From contig CANFLU010000007.1 in assembly GCA_947447975.1 (NCBI GenBank), forward strand, positions 1 to 64,000: a stretch of DNA of 64,000 nucleotides. The letters run 5' to 3'. The position numbers were made by a program, and so were the translations under genes. Below the pieces are notes generated by a model. The model had not been told where the DNA came from, ran no database searches, and saw nothing but the letters and a program-made list of their open reading frames with translations. Source of the DNA: Comamonadaceae bacterium. GTDB lineage: Bacteria > Pseudomonadota > Gammaproteobacteria > Burkholderiales > Burkholderiaceae_C. Shown piece by piece: positions 16,492-25,207 of the stretch. Each line of letters begins with the position of its first letter. Within the stretch, counting starts at the first letter, position 1.

Positions 16492-17550
16492 CTACGGTAA
16501 GGGGATCAATATTTTGAAATCCGTGCGGCCTGGCTGACTATCGACCTCGATCTGGCCATGGTGCTGTTGTACAAAGGTTTGCGCCAATGTCAGCCCCAGA
16601 CCGGAGCCGCCGTCTCTGCCCGAAACCAGGGGGTAAAAGATGCGGTCCTTGATCGAATCGGGTACGCCCGGTCCGTTGTCTATGACATGCAATTCCAGTG
16701 CCAGTCTGTAACGCATTTTTCCGAATGTGACCTGGCGCGCGATGCGCGTGCAAAAAGTCAACTCCGCATCGCCTTGGGCCATGCGTTCGGCCAGGGCTTG
16801 GCAGGCGTTGTGCGCAATATTGAGCACGGTTTGAATCAGTTGCTCCAGATCACCCCGAAATTCGGGGATGGAAATATCGTAATCGCGCATCACCCGCAAA
16901 CCCTTGGGGAATTCGGCCACGATGAGGGAGCGCACCCGTTCACACACTTCATGGATATTGACATCACCCACCATGTGCGGGCGGCGGTGCGGCGCGAGCA
17001 ATCGGTCTACCAGGGTCTGCAGGCGGTCCGCTTCGCGGATGATGACCTGGGTGTACTCGCTCAGGCCACTGGCGGCGATTTCCATCTCCAGCAATTGCGC
17101 TGCACCGCGTATGCCGCCCAGGGGGTTCTTGATCTCGTGGGCCAGGTTGCGTATCAATTCTTTGTTCGCCAAGGCCTGCTGCGCCAGACGTTCTTCGCGG
17201 TCCTGGCGCGTTTGCTGCTCTTGGGGCACCAGTTCCACCACAAAATAGCCTTTGGCATCAGAGTCGGTCACGATCACATGGACGGGCAGAAGATCCTGCC
17301 CATTGCGCCGCAAAAATCCGTCGTAACGCAAGGCTGCAAACGCATGGTGCGAAGCCCCGGCCAATGCTTCATGCAGCCCGTTCGCTTCGGTAAATACCTC
17401 GGCCAAACTGGCACCCTCGATCGCGCGACGCGAAATGCCCAATGCATCTTCGAGTGCGGAATTGGAAAACACGACCTTTGCGTCGGCCTGCACCACGGCC
17501 ACGAGACTGGCGAGCAGGTCAAAGCTTTGGAATCGCGTGCTGACTGGCAT
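16492..17550 (-). CDS. glnL: Nitrogen regulation sensor histidine kinase NtrB (GlnL)
   Basis: NtrB phosphorylates and dephosphorylates NtrC under control of the PII protein. The protein has 352 residues from the ATG at 17550 (MPVSTRFQSFDLLASL). The open frame extends to 17694, but that region belongs to the upstream gene, and the chosen start lies 4 bases after its stop. A PAS domain (ALEDALGISRRAIEGASLAEVF) precedes the HisKA motif NLAHEIKNPLGGIRGAAQLLE, whose His is the phosphorylation site. The ATP-binding domain has an N-box (TVLNIAHNACQAL), DNGPGVPD and DGGSGLGLTLAQ. There is no membrane segment, so the kinase is cytoplasmic as expected for NtrB. Confidence 0.95.
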   Translation of the reverse strand: MPVSTRFQSFDLLASLVAVVQADAKVVFSNSALEDALGISRRAIEGASLAEVFTEANGLHEALAGASHHAFAALRYDGFLRRNGQDLLPVHVIVTDSDAKGYFVVELVPQEQQTRQDREERLAQQALANKELIRNLAHEIKNPLGGIRGAAQLLEMEIAASGLSEYTQVIIREADRLQTLVDRLLAPHRRPHMVGDVNIHEVCERVRSLIVAEFPKGLRVMRDYDISIPEFRGDLEQLIQTVLNIAHNACQALAERMAQGDAELTFCTRIARQVTFGKMRYRLALELHVIDNGPGVPDSIKDRIFYPLVSGRDGGSGLGLTLAQTFVQQHHGQIEVDSQPGRTDFKILIPLP

Positions 17551-17554
17551 AGCT

Positions 17555-18046
17555 TTATTGCGTGCTGGCCAAGCCACTGGGTAAGCGCGCGAGCTCCCGA
17601 CGTAGGCTGGCGATATCCGCTTCAGTCCTGTCCAGGCGGGCTTTGAGCTCCGCTTTGCGGTCCAGGTACTTTTGGTGGTTGCGGCTTTCAGCACCCAATT
17701 TTTCAGGCTCGCCGTCCTTGTATTCCTGTTGGATTTCGGCCAACTGGCTTTGAGCTTTCTTGAGCTCAGATTCCAAAACAGTGCGCGCTTCTATATCTTT
17801 CGCGCGTTGCGCCGGTGCATCCTGCCTAGCAAGCGGGCGCGCTAGGTTGGCAGCCGATGCTTTGTCGGCAGGCACCACACTCGCCGGTCCAGTGGTGATC
17901 AGCGTGCAAGATTTTTCTTGGGCACGGGTGACGATATTGGTGTATTCGTTGCCGCAACGATAAATGCGATTTTGCGCGAAGGCGCCGCTGCCAAACAATG
18001 CGGCAAGAAGCAATACGCAGCGCAGCAATAGGTAGGGGCGTGGCAT
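17555..18046 (-). CDS. Exported DUF4124-like coiled-coil protein between glnA and ntrB
   Basis: The protein has 163 residues from the ATG at 18046. A Sec signal peptide (MPRPYLLLRCVLLLAALF, GSGAFA then Q) is followed by NRIYRCGNEYTNIVTR, the short Tyr-x-Cys-Gly module typical of DUF4124 proteins. The rest is a charged coiled coil (LESELKKAQSQLAEIQQEY, RKAELKARLDRTEADI). It is predicted to be periplasmic. No biochemical role is known. The position is unusual: it separates glnA from ntrB, with only 4 bases to ntrB and a terminator on the glnA side. Its promoter would therefore also drive ntrBC. The longer frame up to 18193 crosses the glnA terminator and is not a likely start. Confidence 0.8.
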   Translation of the reverse strand: MPRPYLLLRCVLLLAALFGSGAFAQNRIYRCGNEYTNIVTRAQEKSCTLITTGPASVVPADKASAANLARPLARQDAPAQRAKDIEARTVLESELKKAQSQLAEIQQEYKDGEPEKLGAESRNHQKYLDRKAELKARLDRTEADIASLRRELARLPSGLASTQ

Positions 18047-18061
18047 CGGGCGGTTCAATAA

Positions 18062-18085
18062 AAAAGACGGCCGCAGCCGTCTTTT
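18062..18085 (-). terminator. Rho-independent terminator of glnA
   Basis: AAAAGACGGC at 18062-18071 pairs with GCCGTCTTTT at 18076-18085 around a 4-base loop. On the minus strand the stem ends in a T-run. It lies about 80 bases after the glnA stop and just before the DUF4124 start. Confidence 0.85.
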
Positions 18086-18164
18086 CCTACGAGGTCTTGC
18101 GACACCACCGCCAGGATTGCAAGCACTTGCCTGCAGGCCTGAGCGGCGCGTCGCGAAGACGGCA

Positions 18165-19580
18165 TTACAGCGAATAATACATATCAAATTCAATAGGATG
18201 GGTGGACTGACGCAGACGCGTCACTTCGCCCATTTTGAGTTCGATGTAGGCTTCGAGCATGCTCTCGGTGAACACGCCGCCTTTGGTCAGGAAGGCGTGG
18301 TCGGCAGCGAGGCAGTCCAGCGCTTGGTCCAGGCTGTGGCAGACGGTGGGGACCAATGCATCCTCTTCCGGCGGCAGGTGGTACAGGTCTTTGGTGGCCG
18401 CTTCGCCGGGGTGGATTTTGTTTTCCACGCCGTCCAAACCAGCCATCATGAGCGCCGAGAAGCCCAGGTAGGGGTTCATCAGTGGATCGGGGAAACGTGC
18501 CTCGATGCGACGGCCCTTGGGATTGGCCACAAAGGGGATTCGGATCGATGCCGAGCGGTTACGCGAGGAGTAAGCCAGCTTGACCGGCGCCTCATAGCCA
18601 GGAACCAAGCGCTTGTAGCTGTTGGTGCCGGGGTTGGTGATGGCATTGAGCGCACGCGCGTGCTTGATGATGCCGCCGATGTAATAGAGGGCGAAGTCCG
18701 ACAAACCGGCATAGCCGTCACCGGCAAACAGGTTTTTGCCGTCTTTCCAGATGGACTGGTGCACATGCATACCGGAGCCGTTGTCGCCGACGATGGGCTT
18801 GGGCATGAAGGTGGCGGTTTTGCCAAAGTTGTGGGCCACGTTTTGCACCACATACTTCAGAATCTGGGTCCAGTCGGCGCGCTGCACCAGGGTGCTGAAC
18901 TTGGTGCCGATTTCGTTTTGACCAGCGCCCGCTACTTCGTGGTGGAACACTTCCACTGGCACGCCCAATGACTCCAAAATCAACGACATTTCTGCACGCA
19001 TGTCCTGGGTACTGTCCACCGGGGGCACGGGGAAGTAACCGCCTTTGACGGTGGGGCGGTGGCCTTTGTTGCCGCCGTCCATCACTTTGCCGCTGTTCCA
19101 AGGGGCTTCGGCTTCGTCAATTTTGAAAAAGGTGCCCGACATATCGGTGTTCCAGCGCACGTCGTCAAAAATGAAGAACTCTGGCTCGGGTCCGAAGAAA
19201 GCGGTATCGCCAATGCCAGAGGCCTTCAGATAGGCTTCAGCACGCTTGGCGATAGAGCGGGGGTCGCGGTCATAGGCTTTGCCGTCGCTAGGCTCGACCA
19301 CATCGCAGCTCATGAACAGGGTGGTCTCTTCAAAGAAAGGGTCGATGTTGGCGGTGTTGGCGTCGGGCATGAGCTGCATGTCCGAGGCTTCAATGCCCTT
19401 CCATCCAGCGATCGACGAGCCGTCAAAGGCGTGGCCGGATGTGAACTTGTCTTCATCAAAATGCGAGATGGGCACGGTCACGTGCTGCTCTTTACCACGG
19501 GTGTCGGTGAAGCGGAAGTCAACAAACTTGACTTCATTCTCTTTCACCATTTTCATCACATCTGCGACGGTCTTGGCCAT
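18165..19580 (-). CDS. glnA: Glutamine synthetase type I
   Basis: GlnA makes glutamine from glutamate, ammonia and ATP, the main ammonia-assimilation step. The 471-residue protein starts [20 protein letters not shown] at 19580, preceded by AGGAGTATTTG. A start six codons earlier is possible but lacks a ribosome site. Visible signatures are [16 protein letters not shown], the metal/ATP motif [35 protein letters not shown], and [10 protein letters not shown], whose Tyr is the adenylylation site of GSI-beta enzymes. Length is normal for a dodecameric GSI. Upstream are a sigma-54 promoter and an NtrC site, and ntrB-ntrC follow downstream, so enzyme and regulators form one nitrogen-control block. 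Confidence 0.97.
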   Translation of the reverse strand: MAKTVADVMKMVKENEVKFVDFRFTDTRGKEQHVTVPISHFDEDKFTSGHAFDGSSIAGWKGIEASDMQLMPDANTANIDPFFEETTLFMSCDVVEPSDGKAYDRDPRSIAKRAEAYLKASGIGDTAFFGPEPEFFIFDDVRWNTDMSGTFFKIDEAEAPWNSGKVMDGGNKGHRPTVKGGYFPVPPVDSTQDMRAEMSLILESLGVPVEVFHHEVAGAGQNEIGTKFSTLVQRADWTQILKYVVQNVAHNFGKTATFMPKPIVGDNGSGMHVHQSIWKDGKNLFAGDGYAGLSDFALYYIGGIIKHARALNAITNPGTNSYKRLVPGYEAPVKLAYSSRNRSASIRIPFVANPKGRRIEARFPDPLMNPYLGFSALMMAGLDGVENKIHPGEAATKDLYHLPPEEDALVPTVCHSLDQALDCLAADHAFLTKGGVFTESMLEAYIELKMGEVTRLRQSTHPIEFDMYYSL

Positions 19581-19630
19581 CAAATACTCCTGTTGCACGG
19601 TTGTAAAAAAGGGATTGCGTGCGAGTTATC

Positions 19631-19645
19631 GCAGTTTCTATGCCA
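19631..19645 (-). promoter_or_regulatory. Sigma-54 promoter of glnA
   Basis: On the minus strand the sequence reads TGGCAT, five bases, then CTGC. This keeps the -24 GG and -12 GC with the strict 10-base spacing of sigma-54 promoters (consensus TGGCAC-N5-TTGC). Transcription would begin near 19620, about 40 bases before the glnA ATG. Confidence 0.7.
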
Positions 19646-19763
19646 GCGCCCTCAGGGCGCGTACAAAGCGCTTTCTCCACCCCGTATTCTGCCTTGTCCG
19701 GCTTGTGGCCCTAGGCCGCTCACGATGGGTGAATTTTTCGAACGCACCATTTACGCACATTAT

Positions 19764-19780
19764 TGCACCGAATAAGTGCA
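19764..19780. promoter_or_regulatory. NtrC binding site upstream of glnA
   Basis: The 17 bases are TGCACC, GAATA, AGTGCA, matching the NtrC enhancer consensus TGCACC-N5-GGTGCA at 11 of 12 defined positions. The site lies about 120-140 bases upstream of the sigma-54 promoter, a usual enhancer distance. A weaker half-site-like run (GGTGCG on the minus strand) lies at about 19743-19758. Confidence 0.7.
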
Positions 19781-19806
19781 TAAAAATTGACGGAATAGGG
19801 TTTGGT

Positions 19807-20616
19807 TTACTTGCGCACCAATTCAGGGCCCATGACAAGGCCGAATGCGACCAGACCCTGTTTTAGCGTTTCAAACGCCGGCCCTGCCGCATCAGGCGCT
19901 CCCTTGACACCCAACTCGATATGCCGCCCGTACTGTGGATGGTCAACGCTGGGCAGGCTGAACACCTTGACTGGGTGGGCGTCTTGCACGCTTTGCATTA
20001 GCGGCGTGAGCGTCGCTTCCATAGCGCCCATCACGATAACCGACAACTCCACATGCGCGTCGCCTGTGAAATGCGCTTGGTAACAGGTGTCCAGGACCCA
20101 TTCCATCATCGGCCAGGCCATCACTGGAAAGCCCGGCACAAAATGGACAGCGCCAGCACCCTGCCCCTGGCAACTGAAACCAGCAATCTTGTTGTAGGGG
20201 TTGGGAATCAAGGTGGAACCTTGAGGAAAGCGGCCCATATCCAGGCGGTGGACATTGTCTTGCCGCTCGGGCTCGAAGGCATGCCCGTTTTCCAAGGCAA
20301 TGTCGCGCATGCGCTCCCAGATCAGGTCGCGAGCACCCGGGTGCAACTCCAGGGGCAGGCCAAGCGCGGCGGCGGCGCACTGGCGCGTATGGTCATCGGG
20401 CGTTGCGCCAATACCACCGAAAGAAAACACGACGTCGCCGCTGGCAAATGCATCGGCCAGCGTTGCGGTGATGCGCTGTGGTTCATCACCCAGGTAATGC
20501 GCATAGGCCACTTGCAGACCACGTGCGCCCAGCAGTTCGATCGCTTTGGGCAGGTGCTTGTCGGCACGCTTGCCCGAGAGTATTTCGTCGCCAATGATGA
20601 TCAGGCCAAAGTGCAT
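19807..20616 (-). CDS. Molybdopterin-binding (MoaB/Mog/CinA N-terminal type) protein
   Basis: The 269-residue protein begins MHFGLIIIGDEILSGKRADKH, the GDEIL-SG-x-D-x-N-like opening of the MoCF-biosynthesis domain. It continues with LGDEPQRITATLADAF and the core FSFGGIGATPDDHT, equivalent to the GGTG-x-T-x-x-D-x-T pyrophosphate/pterin-binding loop. Stand-alone proteins of this type are annotated as competence/damage-inducible CinA-like. The CinA C-terminal deamidase domain is absent here; the second half is instead like the middle part of CinA (PGFPVMAWPMMEWVL). The substrate is probably a nucleotide or pterin, but this is unproven. It is the last gene of the minus-strand run, 7 bases after the EI24 gene. 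Confidence 0.82.
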   Translation of the reverse strand: MHFGLIIIGDEILSGKRADKHLPKAIELLGARGLQVAYAHYLGDEPQRITATLADAFASGDVVFSFGGIGATPDDHTRQCAAAALGLPLELHPGARDLIWERMRDIALENGHAFEPERQDNVHRLDMGRFPQGSTLIPNPYNKIAGFSCQGQGAGAVHFVPGFPVMAWPMMEWVLDTCYQAHFTGDAHVELSVIVMGAMEATLTPLMQSVQDAHPVKVFSLPSVDHPQYGRHIELGVKGAPDAAGPAFETLKQGLVAFGLVMGPELVRK

Positions 20617-20623
20617 GGAAGGC

Positions 20624-21517
20624 TCAGGAAAGTGGAGGTAGCCCCGCGGCCGGCGCTACAGTCTGTATGGGCGTCGACTCCGCTTCTGGTAGCGGCCGGG
20701 TTGGCACAAAAAGCTCGGCTTCGTGCGCCGCACGCAATGCGCCTAAGGCGGCTAAGCAATAGTGGATAAACCAAAGCGAAGCAAACACAAACACGACGGT
20801 ATAAAGCCATACCGACAAGGGCAACAACAGGGGCGCCATGGCAATCGCCATCAATCCCATGGACCACAAGAGACTGGGCGTCGCCCCCAAAAATCCAACC
20901 ACCAAGCCCATGGCCATGAGCGCGCCTTTGTGGGTAGCCAAAATGGTTTGCCGCTCCGCACTGCTGGCATGGTCGGCCAGTGCATTAAAAGCCATCACGC
21001 GGTAGGTAAGCCAAGCCCAAATTGCCGGCGGCAAAACCAATACCAGTGGGGGTACGATCCACATTGGTGATGACACGATGGTGGCAACCAGTGCCAAGGC
21101 GCAGGAAATCAGGGACCAACCCAGACTAGCGACAAATGAAGCCCCATGGCGGCGCTCCAATGCCCCAAAACGTCGGCTGGCCACGATACGCACTAACGCC
21201 GGCGTCATCGTGGTGGAAACCAGCAGTACCGTACACACGACCACCAATGGCGTCAGCACCACAATGAGAATTAAAGGCGCCAGCATGGTCTTCAGCGCAG
21301 GCAGCCCAACAGCGGATAACCAGGCCGCCAGGCTCGTGACAAACACCGACGCATCGAGCATGGCAAGCACGGCTTCCTGGGTGCTTTGCCAGAAAAAATA
21401 GGCCAGCACACCCGCGGCCCCCATGGCCAGAAGCAAGGGCATCAGTGACAGAAGTATGACTTTGGGGTGCAGACAGTACAACACCGCCCGCCAAAAGGAC
21501 GAAAGCAACAAACCCAT
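20624..21517 (-). CDS. EI24/CysZ-like inner-membrane protein
   Basis: The protein has 297 residues from the ATG at 21517 (MGLLLSSFWRAVLYCLHPKV), preceded by AAGGAGGCATAT; the open frame extends eight codons further up. The hydrophobic segments VILLSLMPLLLAMGAAGVLA, LAAWLSAVGL, APLILIVVLTPLVVVCTVLL, ALVATIVSSPMWIVPPL and LGATPSLLWSMGLMAIAMA predict four to six spans. The overall layout with the MTPALVRIVASRRF stretch matches PF07264 (EI24), which includes the sulfate transporter CysZ. A sulfate role is not shown here; many betaproteobacterial members are uncharacterised. It overlaps no gene and sits between a hydroxylase-like and a molybdopterin-binding gene on the same strand. Confidence 0.82.
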   Translation of the reverse strand: MGLLLSSFWRAVLYCLHPKVILLSLMPLLLAMGAAGVLAYFFWQSTQEAVLAMLDASVFVTSLAAWLSAVGLPALKTMLAPLILIVVLTPLVVVCTVLLVSTTMTPALVRIVASRRFGALERRHGASFVASLGWSLISCALALVATIVSSPMWIVPPLVLVLPPAIWAWLTYRVMAFNALADHASSAERQTILATHKGALMAMGLVVGFLGATPSLLWSMGLMAIAMAPLLLPLSVWLYTVVFVFASLWFIHYCLAALGALRAAHEAELFVPTRPLPEAESTPIQTVAPAAGLPPLS

Positions 21518-21556
21518 ATATGCCTCCTTGGTTTTTCGCATTGTCGACGAGAAACC

Positions 21557-22531
21557 TCAGGCCCGACCCAATAAACGCAATACACCACGACATTGCTGTG
21601 ACCAAAAGCCCTGACCATAGTCACGCCCTTGCTCCACCTGATCCCGCACCCCGGTGGCGGGATATGCCAGGGTGAAATCGGCCGTGCCAAACAGCATGTC
21701 CCACCAGGGCAGCAATACCCCGAAGTTGCAGCCACCCAATACCGCAGGCGCACCGGCGGCACGGGGCGCCGGGCTTTCGTGGCCGATGCCGATGGCATGG
21801 TGCATGCGATGGAAACGTGGGCTGACCCACAGGCGTTCACCGATGCGGCCAAACCATACCCGCAAATTGGCGTGCTGCAGGTTTTCACTTAGCTGCATCA
21901 AAGCCACCAATGCCACGAACTGAGCCGGTGCCATGCCGATCAGCAAGGCCAAGAACACAAAAAAAACATCGCGCAGTACATCGTCCAACAAGTGGTTGCG
22001 GTTATCGCTCCACATGGTCATTTGGCGCTGCGCATGGTGCAGCGCATGCAAACTCCACCACCAAGATATTTGGTGCTGGGCACGGTGAAACCAGTAGTTG
22101 AAAAAGTCAAATACCAGCAAGTACAAAACAAAACTGACCAGTGCATGGCCCGTCACGTCCGGCCAGATATCGTCCAGGTGAAAAGTGGGCAGTCCCCAGA
22201 CACGCAGCGCGCCGATAGCGGCATCCAAATGCGGATCTACGATGAAAAACAATGCCAAACGAAACAGACCCAAGCGGTGTAACAGCGTGTAGAAAATATC
22301 GGTGCGTATGGTGGCCACATCGGTCACGGGCTCTGCCGGGCGCCAGCGCTGCAAAGGGCCGATCACGCTGATCAAGACCGCAATTTCCAGCAGGCCAAGC
22401 AGCATCCATTCCGTCGCGCTAAAGGCCTGGTCCAGATAACCACCCAAGCCCATCGCAAACACCAGGGGACCAACGAAGGCCTCGAACAACCAGGCCTGCG
22501 CCGTGGCAAAGTAGTCGATCAGGGTATCCAT
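21557..22531 (-). CDS. Fatty acid hydroxylase / sterol desaturase family membrane protein
   Basis: The 324-residue protein has the histidine boxes of membrane di-iron oxygenases: HRAQH, HALHHAQRQM and, near the C-terminus, RMHHAIGIGHE. At least three hydrophobic spans surround them (FVGPLVFAMGLGGYL, LLGLLEIAVLISVIGPL, HALVSFVLYLLVFDFFNYW). Enzymes of this family insert oxygen into C-H bonds of lipids; bacterial targets include hopanoids, carotenoids and fatty-acid chains. The substrate is not evident. The start at 22531 (MDTLIDYFATAQAW) lies 9 bases after the stop of the polysaccharide-deacetylase-like gene, so the two are probably co-transcribed. Confidence 0.88.
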   Translation of the reverse strand: MDTLIDYFATAQAWLFEAFVGPLVFAMGLGGYLDQAFSATEWMLLGLLEIAVLISVIGPLQRWRPAEPVTDVATIRTDIFYTLLHRLGLFRLALFFIVDPHLDAAIGALRVWGLPTFHLDDIWPDVTGHALVSFVLYLLVFDFFNYWFHRAQHQISWWWSLHALHHAQRQMTMWSDNRNHLLDDVLRDVFFVFLALLIGMAPAQFVALVALMQLSENLQHANLRVWFGRIGERLWVSPRFHRMHHAIGIGHESPAPRAAGAPAVLGGCNFGVLLPWWDMLFGTADFTLAYPATGVRDQVEQGRDYGQGFWSQQCRGVLRLLGRA

Positions 22532-22540
22532 GGCAAGCCC

Positions 22541-23350
22541 TTATCCGGGATGGGCCGCAATCCAGGCCAGGTAGCTGGGGTGACTGCGCAGGCTAGCAAA
22601 GCAAAACCCCCGCTCTTTGAGACCCACTATCAAAGGTTCTAACACGGCGGGCGCCCAAGCGTCTTTGCGCGACCAAATGCCCAGATGCGCCATGAGTATG
22701 TCGCCGCTGCGGATATCGCGCAGCGCTTTGGCTAACAGCGCCTGGTTGCTGTATTTGTCGCTGGGCAACTCGTCGCCCAGGAAACCGGCATCGGCCCAGC
22801 CCACATGCGCAAAACCGCAATCGCGCGCAGCAGACAGCAATGCGGGCGAGGTTTTGCCGCCTGGGGCTCGGAACAAGGGCAAGGCAGGCTGCCCGGTGAG
22901 CGCGCTCAGGCGCGTGGCCGAGGCCTTGAGCTGCGCGCAATATTGTGCGGCGCTGTAGTGCATCTTGCGCCCCGATTGGCTACCTGCCGAAGCTTGCACC
23001 ACAAACTGTGCTTCGTCGGTGCCGCCGTTCAGGTCTGCACGCCAATAAACATGGTCGAAGGTGTGAGACGCAAAACTATGGCCCTCTTGGCCCCGCTCGC
23101 GCCACCAAGGCGCCCAGTGTTCACCCAGTGTGCCGTCGCCGGTTTTGGTCGGTTCGTTGGCCGCAAAAAACGTTACTTTCACCTGGTGCTTACGCAGGGT
23201 ATCGGCGATCAAGGGGGCCACTTCCATATGGCCGGTGTCCAGGGTCAGGTACACCGGCTTTTTACAATCGCTTTGGCTCCATGCCGCGCCAGTTAACCCA
23301 GTCGCGAGCAGGGCGATGGCTGCGTGCCGGCTAGCAACACGCAGACGCAT
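22541..23350 (-). CDS. Exported polysaccharide deacetylase (NodB) family protein with altered metal motif
   Basis: The protein has 269 residues from the ATG at 23350. A signal peptide (MRLRVASRHAAIALLATGL, TGAAWSQ) leads into CKKPVYLTLDTGHMEVAPL. NodB proteins normally have TFDDG here; this one has TLDTG, so the first Asp (catalytic base) is kept while the second, a metal ligand, is Thr. The other motifs are normal: SHTFDHVYW (two His metal ligands) and FRAPGGKTSP. The C-terminal ILMAHLGIW supplies the last His region. It is predicted periplasmic, removing N- or O-acetyl groups from a glycan. The altered motif leaves activity in doubt. It lies 26 bases after the beta-propeller gene on the same strand. 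Confidence 0.85.
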   Translation of the reverse strand: MRLRVASRHAAIALLATGLTGAAWSQSDCKKPVYLTLDTGHMEVAPLIADTLRKHQVKVTFFAANEPTKTGDGTLGEHWAPWWRERGQEGHSFASHTFDHVYWRADLNGGTDEAQFVVQASAGSQSGRKMHYSAAQYCAQLKASATRLSALTGQPALPLFRAPGGKTSPALLSAARDCGFAHVGWADAGFLGDELPSDKYSNQALLAKALRDIRSGDILMAHLGIWSRKDAWAPAVLEPLIVGLKERGFCFASLRSHPSYLAWIAAHPG

Positions 23351-23376
23351 GCCGCCGCAGCGCCAAACTGTGTGAA

Positions 23377-24381
23377 TCAACGCGGGGCGTGGTCCAGCGT
23401 CCATACGCCATGCGGCGAGCGTCCGACCGCCACTTGCTGCACTACTTTGCGGGTGCTGGTATCAATGACAGTGAGTTTTTTGATCCAGCGCGAAGCCACG
23501 TAGATATAGCGCCCGTCAGCCGATAAATCCATGCAATCGGGCCCACCCGGCGCGGGGTAGGTGTCGACCACTTCCAGGGTCTGGTAATCGATCTTGCTAA
23601 TCGTGTTGGCTACCCGGTTACTGACCAAAACGTGGCGCTTATCGCCCATATTGCGAAACGCGTGCGCCGCCGCACCGGTTTTGATGGTCTTGCTCAGCTT
23701 GGGGGCCCCTTTGCCCAGCTCATACACCTCTACCCCATTGCCGCCAGTCATGCCGATCAAAAGCGTTTTGTCGTCCGGCGTGCCAAACACATCGGCTGGC
23801 AGCGAGCCGGTTTTCACCCGCCACTTGACACTTTGGGTGGCCAGATCGATCACCACCAATTCGTCGCTTTCCTGCATAGTGGCGTAGGCCAAGGTGCTGG
23901 TGCTATCGATCCACACATGGCTGGGGGTTTTACCGGTCGCAATACGTTTGGCCAGCGTCATGTCACTGCCGTTCCAGTGGTAAATGTCCACATGGTTGAG
24001 CCGGTTGCCCACGGTGACCAGCCATTTCATGTCGGGCGAGAAACGCAGGTGGTAGGGGTCAGAAATACCGTGCACGGTGCGCTGGACGGCAGCGGTGCGG
24101 GGATCTAAAAACAGCATGGAATCGCCCACCGCATTGGCCACTATGAGCGATTTTTCGTCGGGCGTCAGGTACAGGTGGTGCGGCTCTTTGCCGGTGGGTA
24201 TCTTGTGCGTCTCTTTCCAGGTGGAAGGGTCAATGACGCTGACCGTGGCATCGAGTGAGTTGAGAACGAATATCGGCGGGGGTTTATCGCTGGCGACCGC
24301 AATCGCAGTGCAAAACAACCATGCCAGGGGTAAAAAACGGGTCCAAGGGTTCGACGAATTCACAAAAGCCTTATCAATCAA
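23377..24381 (-). CDS. Exported YVTN/YncE-type beta-propeller protein
   Basis: The 334-residue protein has a signal-like N-terminus (TRFLPLAWLFCTAIAVASD) followed by repeats of about 40 residues. Examples are LNSLDATVSVIDPSTWKETHKIPTG, GKEPHHLYLTPDEKSLIVAN, GRSPHGVWTLD and STRKVVQQVAVG, the pattern of YVTN repeats that fold into a seven-bladed propeller. Blades of this type bind ligands or partner proteins; some relatives are cytochrome cd1-like, but no heme motif (CxxCH) is present. The location is probably periplasmic. It is first in the order propeller, deacetylase-like, hydroxylase-like, EI24, molybdopterin-binding, so an envelope-related operon is possible. The exact role is unknown. Confidence 0.83.
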   Translation of the reverse strand: MIDKAFVNSSNPWTRFLPLAWLFCTAIAVASDKPPPIFVLNSLDATVSVIDPSTWKETHKIPTGKEPHHLYLTPDEKSLIVANAVGDSMLFLDPRTAAVQRTVHGISDPYHLRFSPDMKWLVTVGNRLNHVDIYHWNGSDMTLAKRIATGKTPSHVWIDSTSTLAYATMQESDELVVIDLATQSVKWRVKTGSLPADVFGTPDDKTLLIGMTGGNGVEVYELGKGAPKLSKTIKTGAAAHAFRNMGDKRHVLVSNRVANTISKIDYQTLEVVDTYPAPGGPDCMDLSADGRYIYVASRWIKKLTVIDTSTRKVVQQVAVGRSPHGVWTLDHAPR

Positions 24382-24433
24382 TAGCCTCTAAGTGTAACGG
24401 GCGGGGCGATTTACCCGTCGCAGGCCAGGCCCT

Positions 24434-25180
24434 TCAGCGTGTCGCAAGCAGCGCCAATTGCGCGGGCCCCAGCCAGCACCACTGGCCGGGGGCCAGGTCA
24501 GCGGGCAGGGACAGGCCGCCTATTTGCGATCGATGCAGGCCTTCCACGCGGTTACCGACAGCCGCTACCATGCGCTTGACTTGGTGGTATTTGCCCTCGG
24601 TTAAGGTGAGGCGAAGATGCAAAGGGCCGACCGCCTCGCACGCGGCGGCGCGCACGGGTTGTGGGTCGTCGTCCAGTACCACACCGCTGAGCAAACGGCC
24701 TATTTGCCTGTCGTCCACAGGGTGTTTGACCGTCACCTCGTACACCTTGGGCACATGGTGGCGGGGCGAACTCATGCGGTGGATGAACTTTCCGTCGTCG
24801 GTCAGTAGTAACAGACCGGTGGTGTCCTGGTCTAGGCGCCCTACCGCTTGCACCCCCTGCACCGCTGCTTTTTGTGGCCGGGTGCGCAATGGCGCAGGCA
24901 ACAAGGTGTAAATACTGGGGTAGGTAGAGGGTTTTTGCGAGCATTCGGTGCCCGCTGGTTTGTGTAGCAGAACGTAGGCCTTGTCGCAATAGGGCCAGTC
25001 CACGCCCTGCACCCGAAAGCGCAGACCCTGCGGCTCAAACTGAGCGCCCGCGTCGGTGCAGGGTTGGGCGGCGCTGCCTTCTGGGCCGCCGTAAACCTGC
25101 ACATAGCCCTGCTGGATCAGCCCGGCGCAGACACGCCGCGTGCCAAAGCCCTGACTGTATAAAACCTCTTGAAGTTGCAT
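24434..25180 (-). CDS. rsuA: 16S rRNA pseudouridine(516) synthase RsuA
   Basis: RsuA isomerises U516 of 16S rRNA to pseudouridine. The protein has 248 residues from the ATG at 25180 (MQLQEVLYSQGFGTRRVC); an alternative ATG nine codons up reads through a perfect palindrome. An S4-like N-terminal domain precedes the catalytic domain, which has AVGRLDQDTTGLLLLTDDG with the nucleophilic Asp. Then come HRMSSPRHHVPKVYEVTV, EGKYHQVKRMVAAVGN and LHRSQIGGLSLP, all close to the E. coli RsuA pattern rather than RluB/E. The terminator of the upstream 48-residue gene ends about 28 bases before the start. Confidence 0.9.
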   Translation of the reverse strand: MQLQEVLYSQGFGTRRVCAGLIQQGYVQVYGGPEGSAAQPCTDAGAQFEPQGLRFRVQGVDWPYCDKAYVLLHKPAGTECSQKPSTYPSIYTLLPAPLRTRPQKAAVQGVQAVGRLDQDTTGLLLLTDDGKFIHRMSSPRHHVPKVYEVTVKHPVDDRQIGRLLSGVVLDDDPQPVRAAACEAVGPLHLRLTLTEGKYHQVKRMVAAVGNRVEGLHRSQIGGLSLPADLAPGQWCWLGPAQLALLATR

Positions 25181-25207
25181 AGGCCCTGCATTGCAGGGAC
25201 CTTCCAC

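Noticed and set aside
19741..19760. Second NtrC binding site upstream of glnA
   Set aside because: One half (GGTGCG) is good but the partner half is poor, so it is not listed as a separate site.
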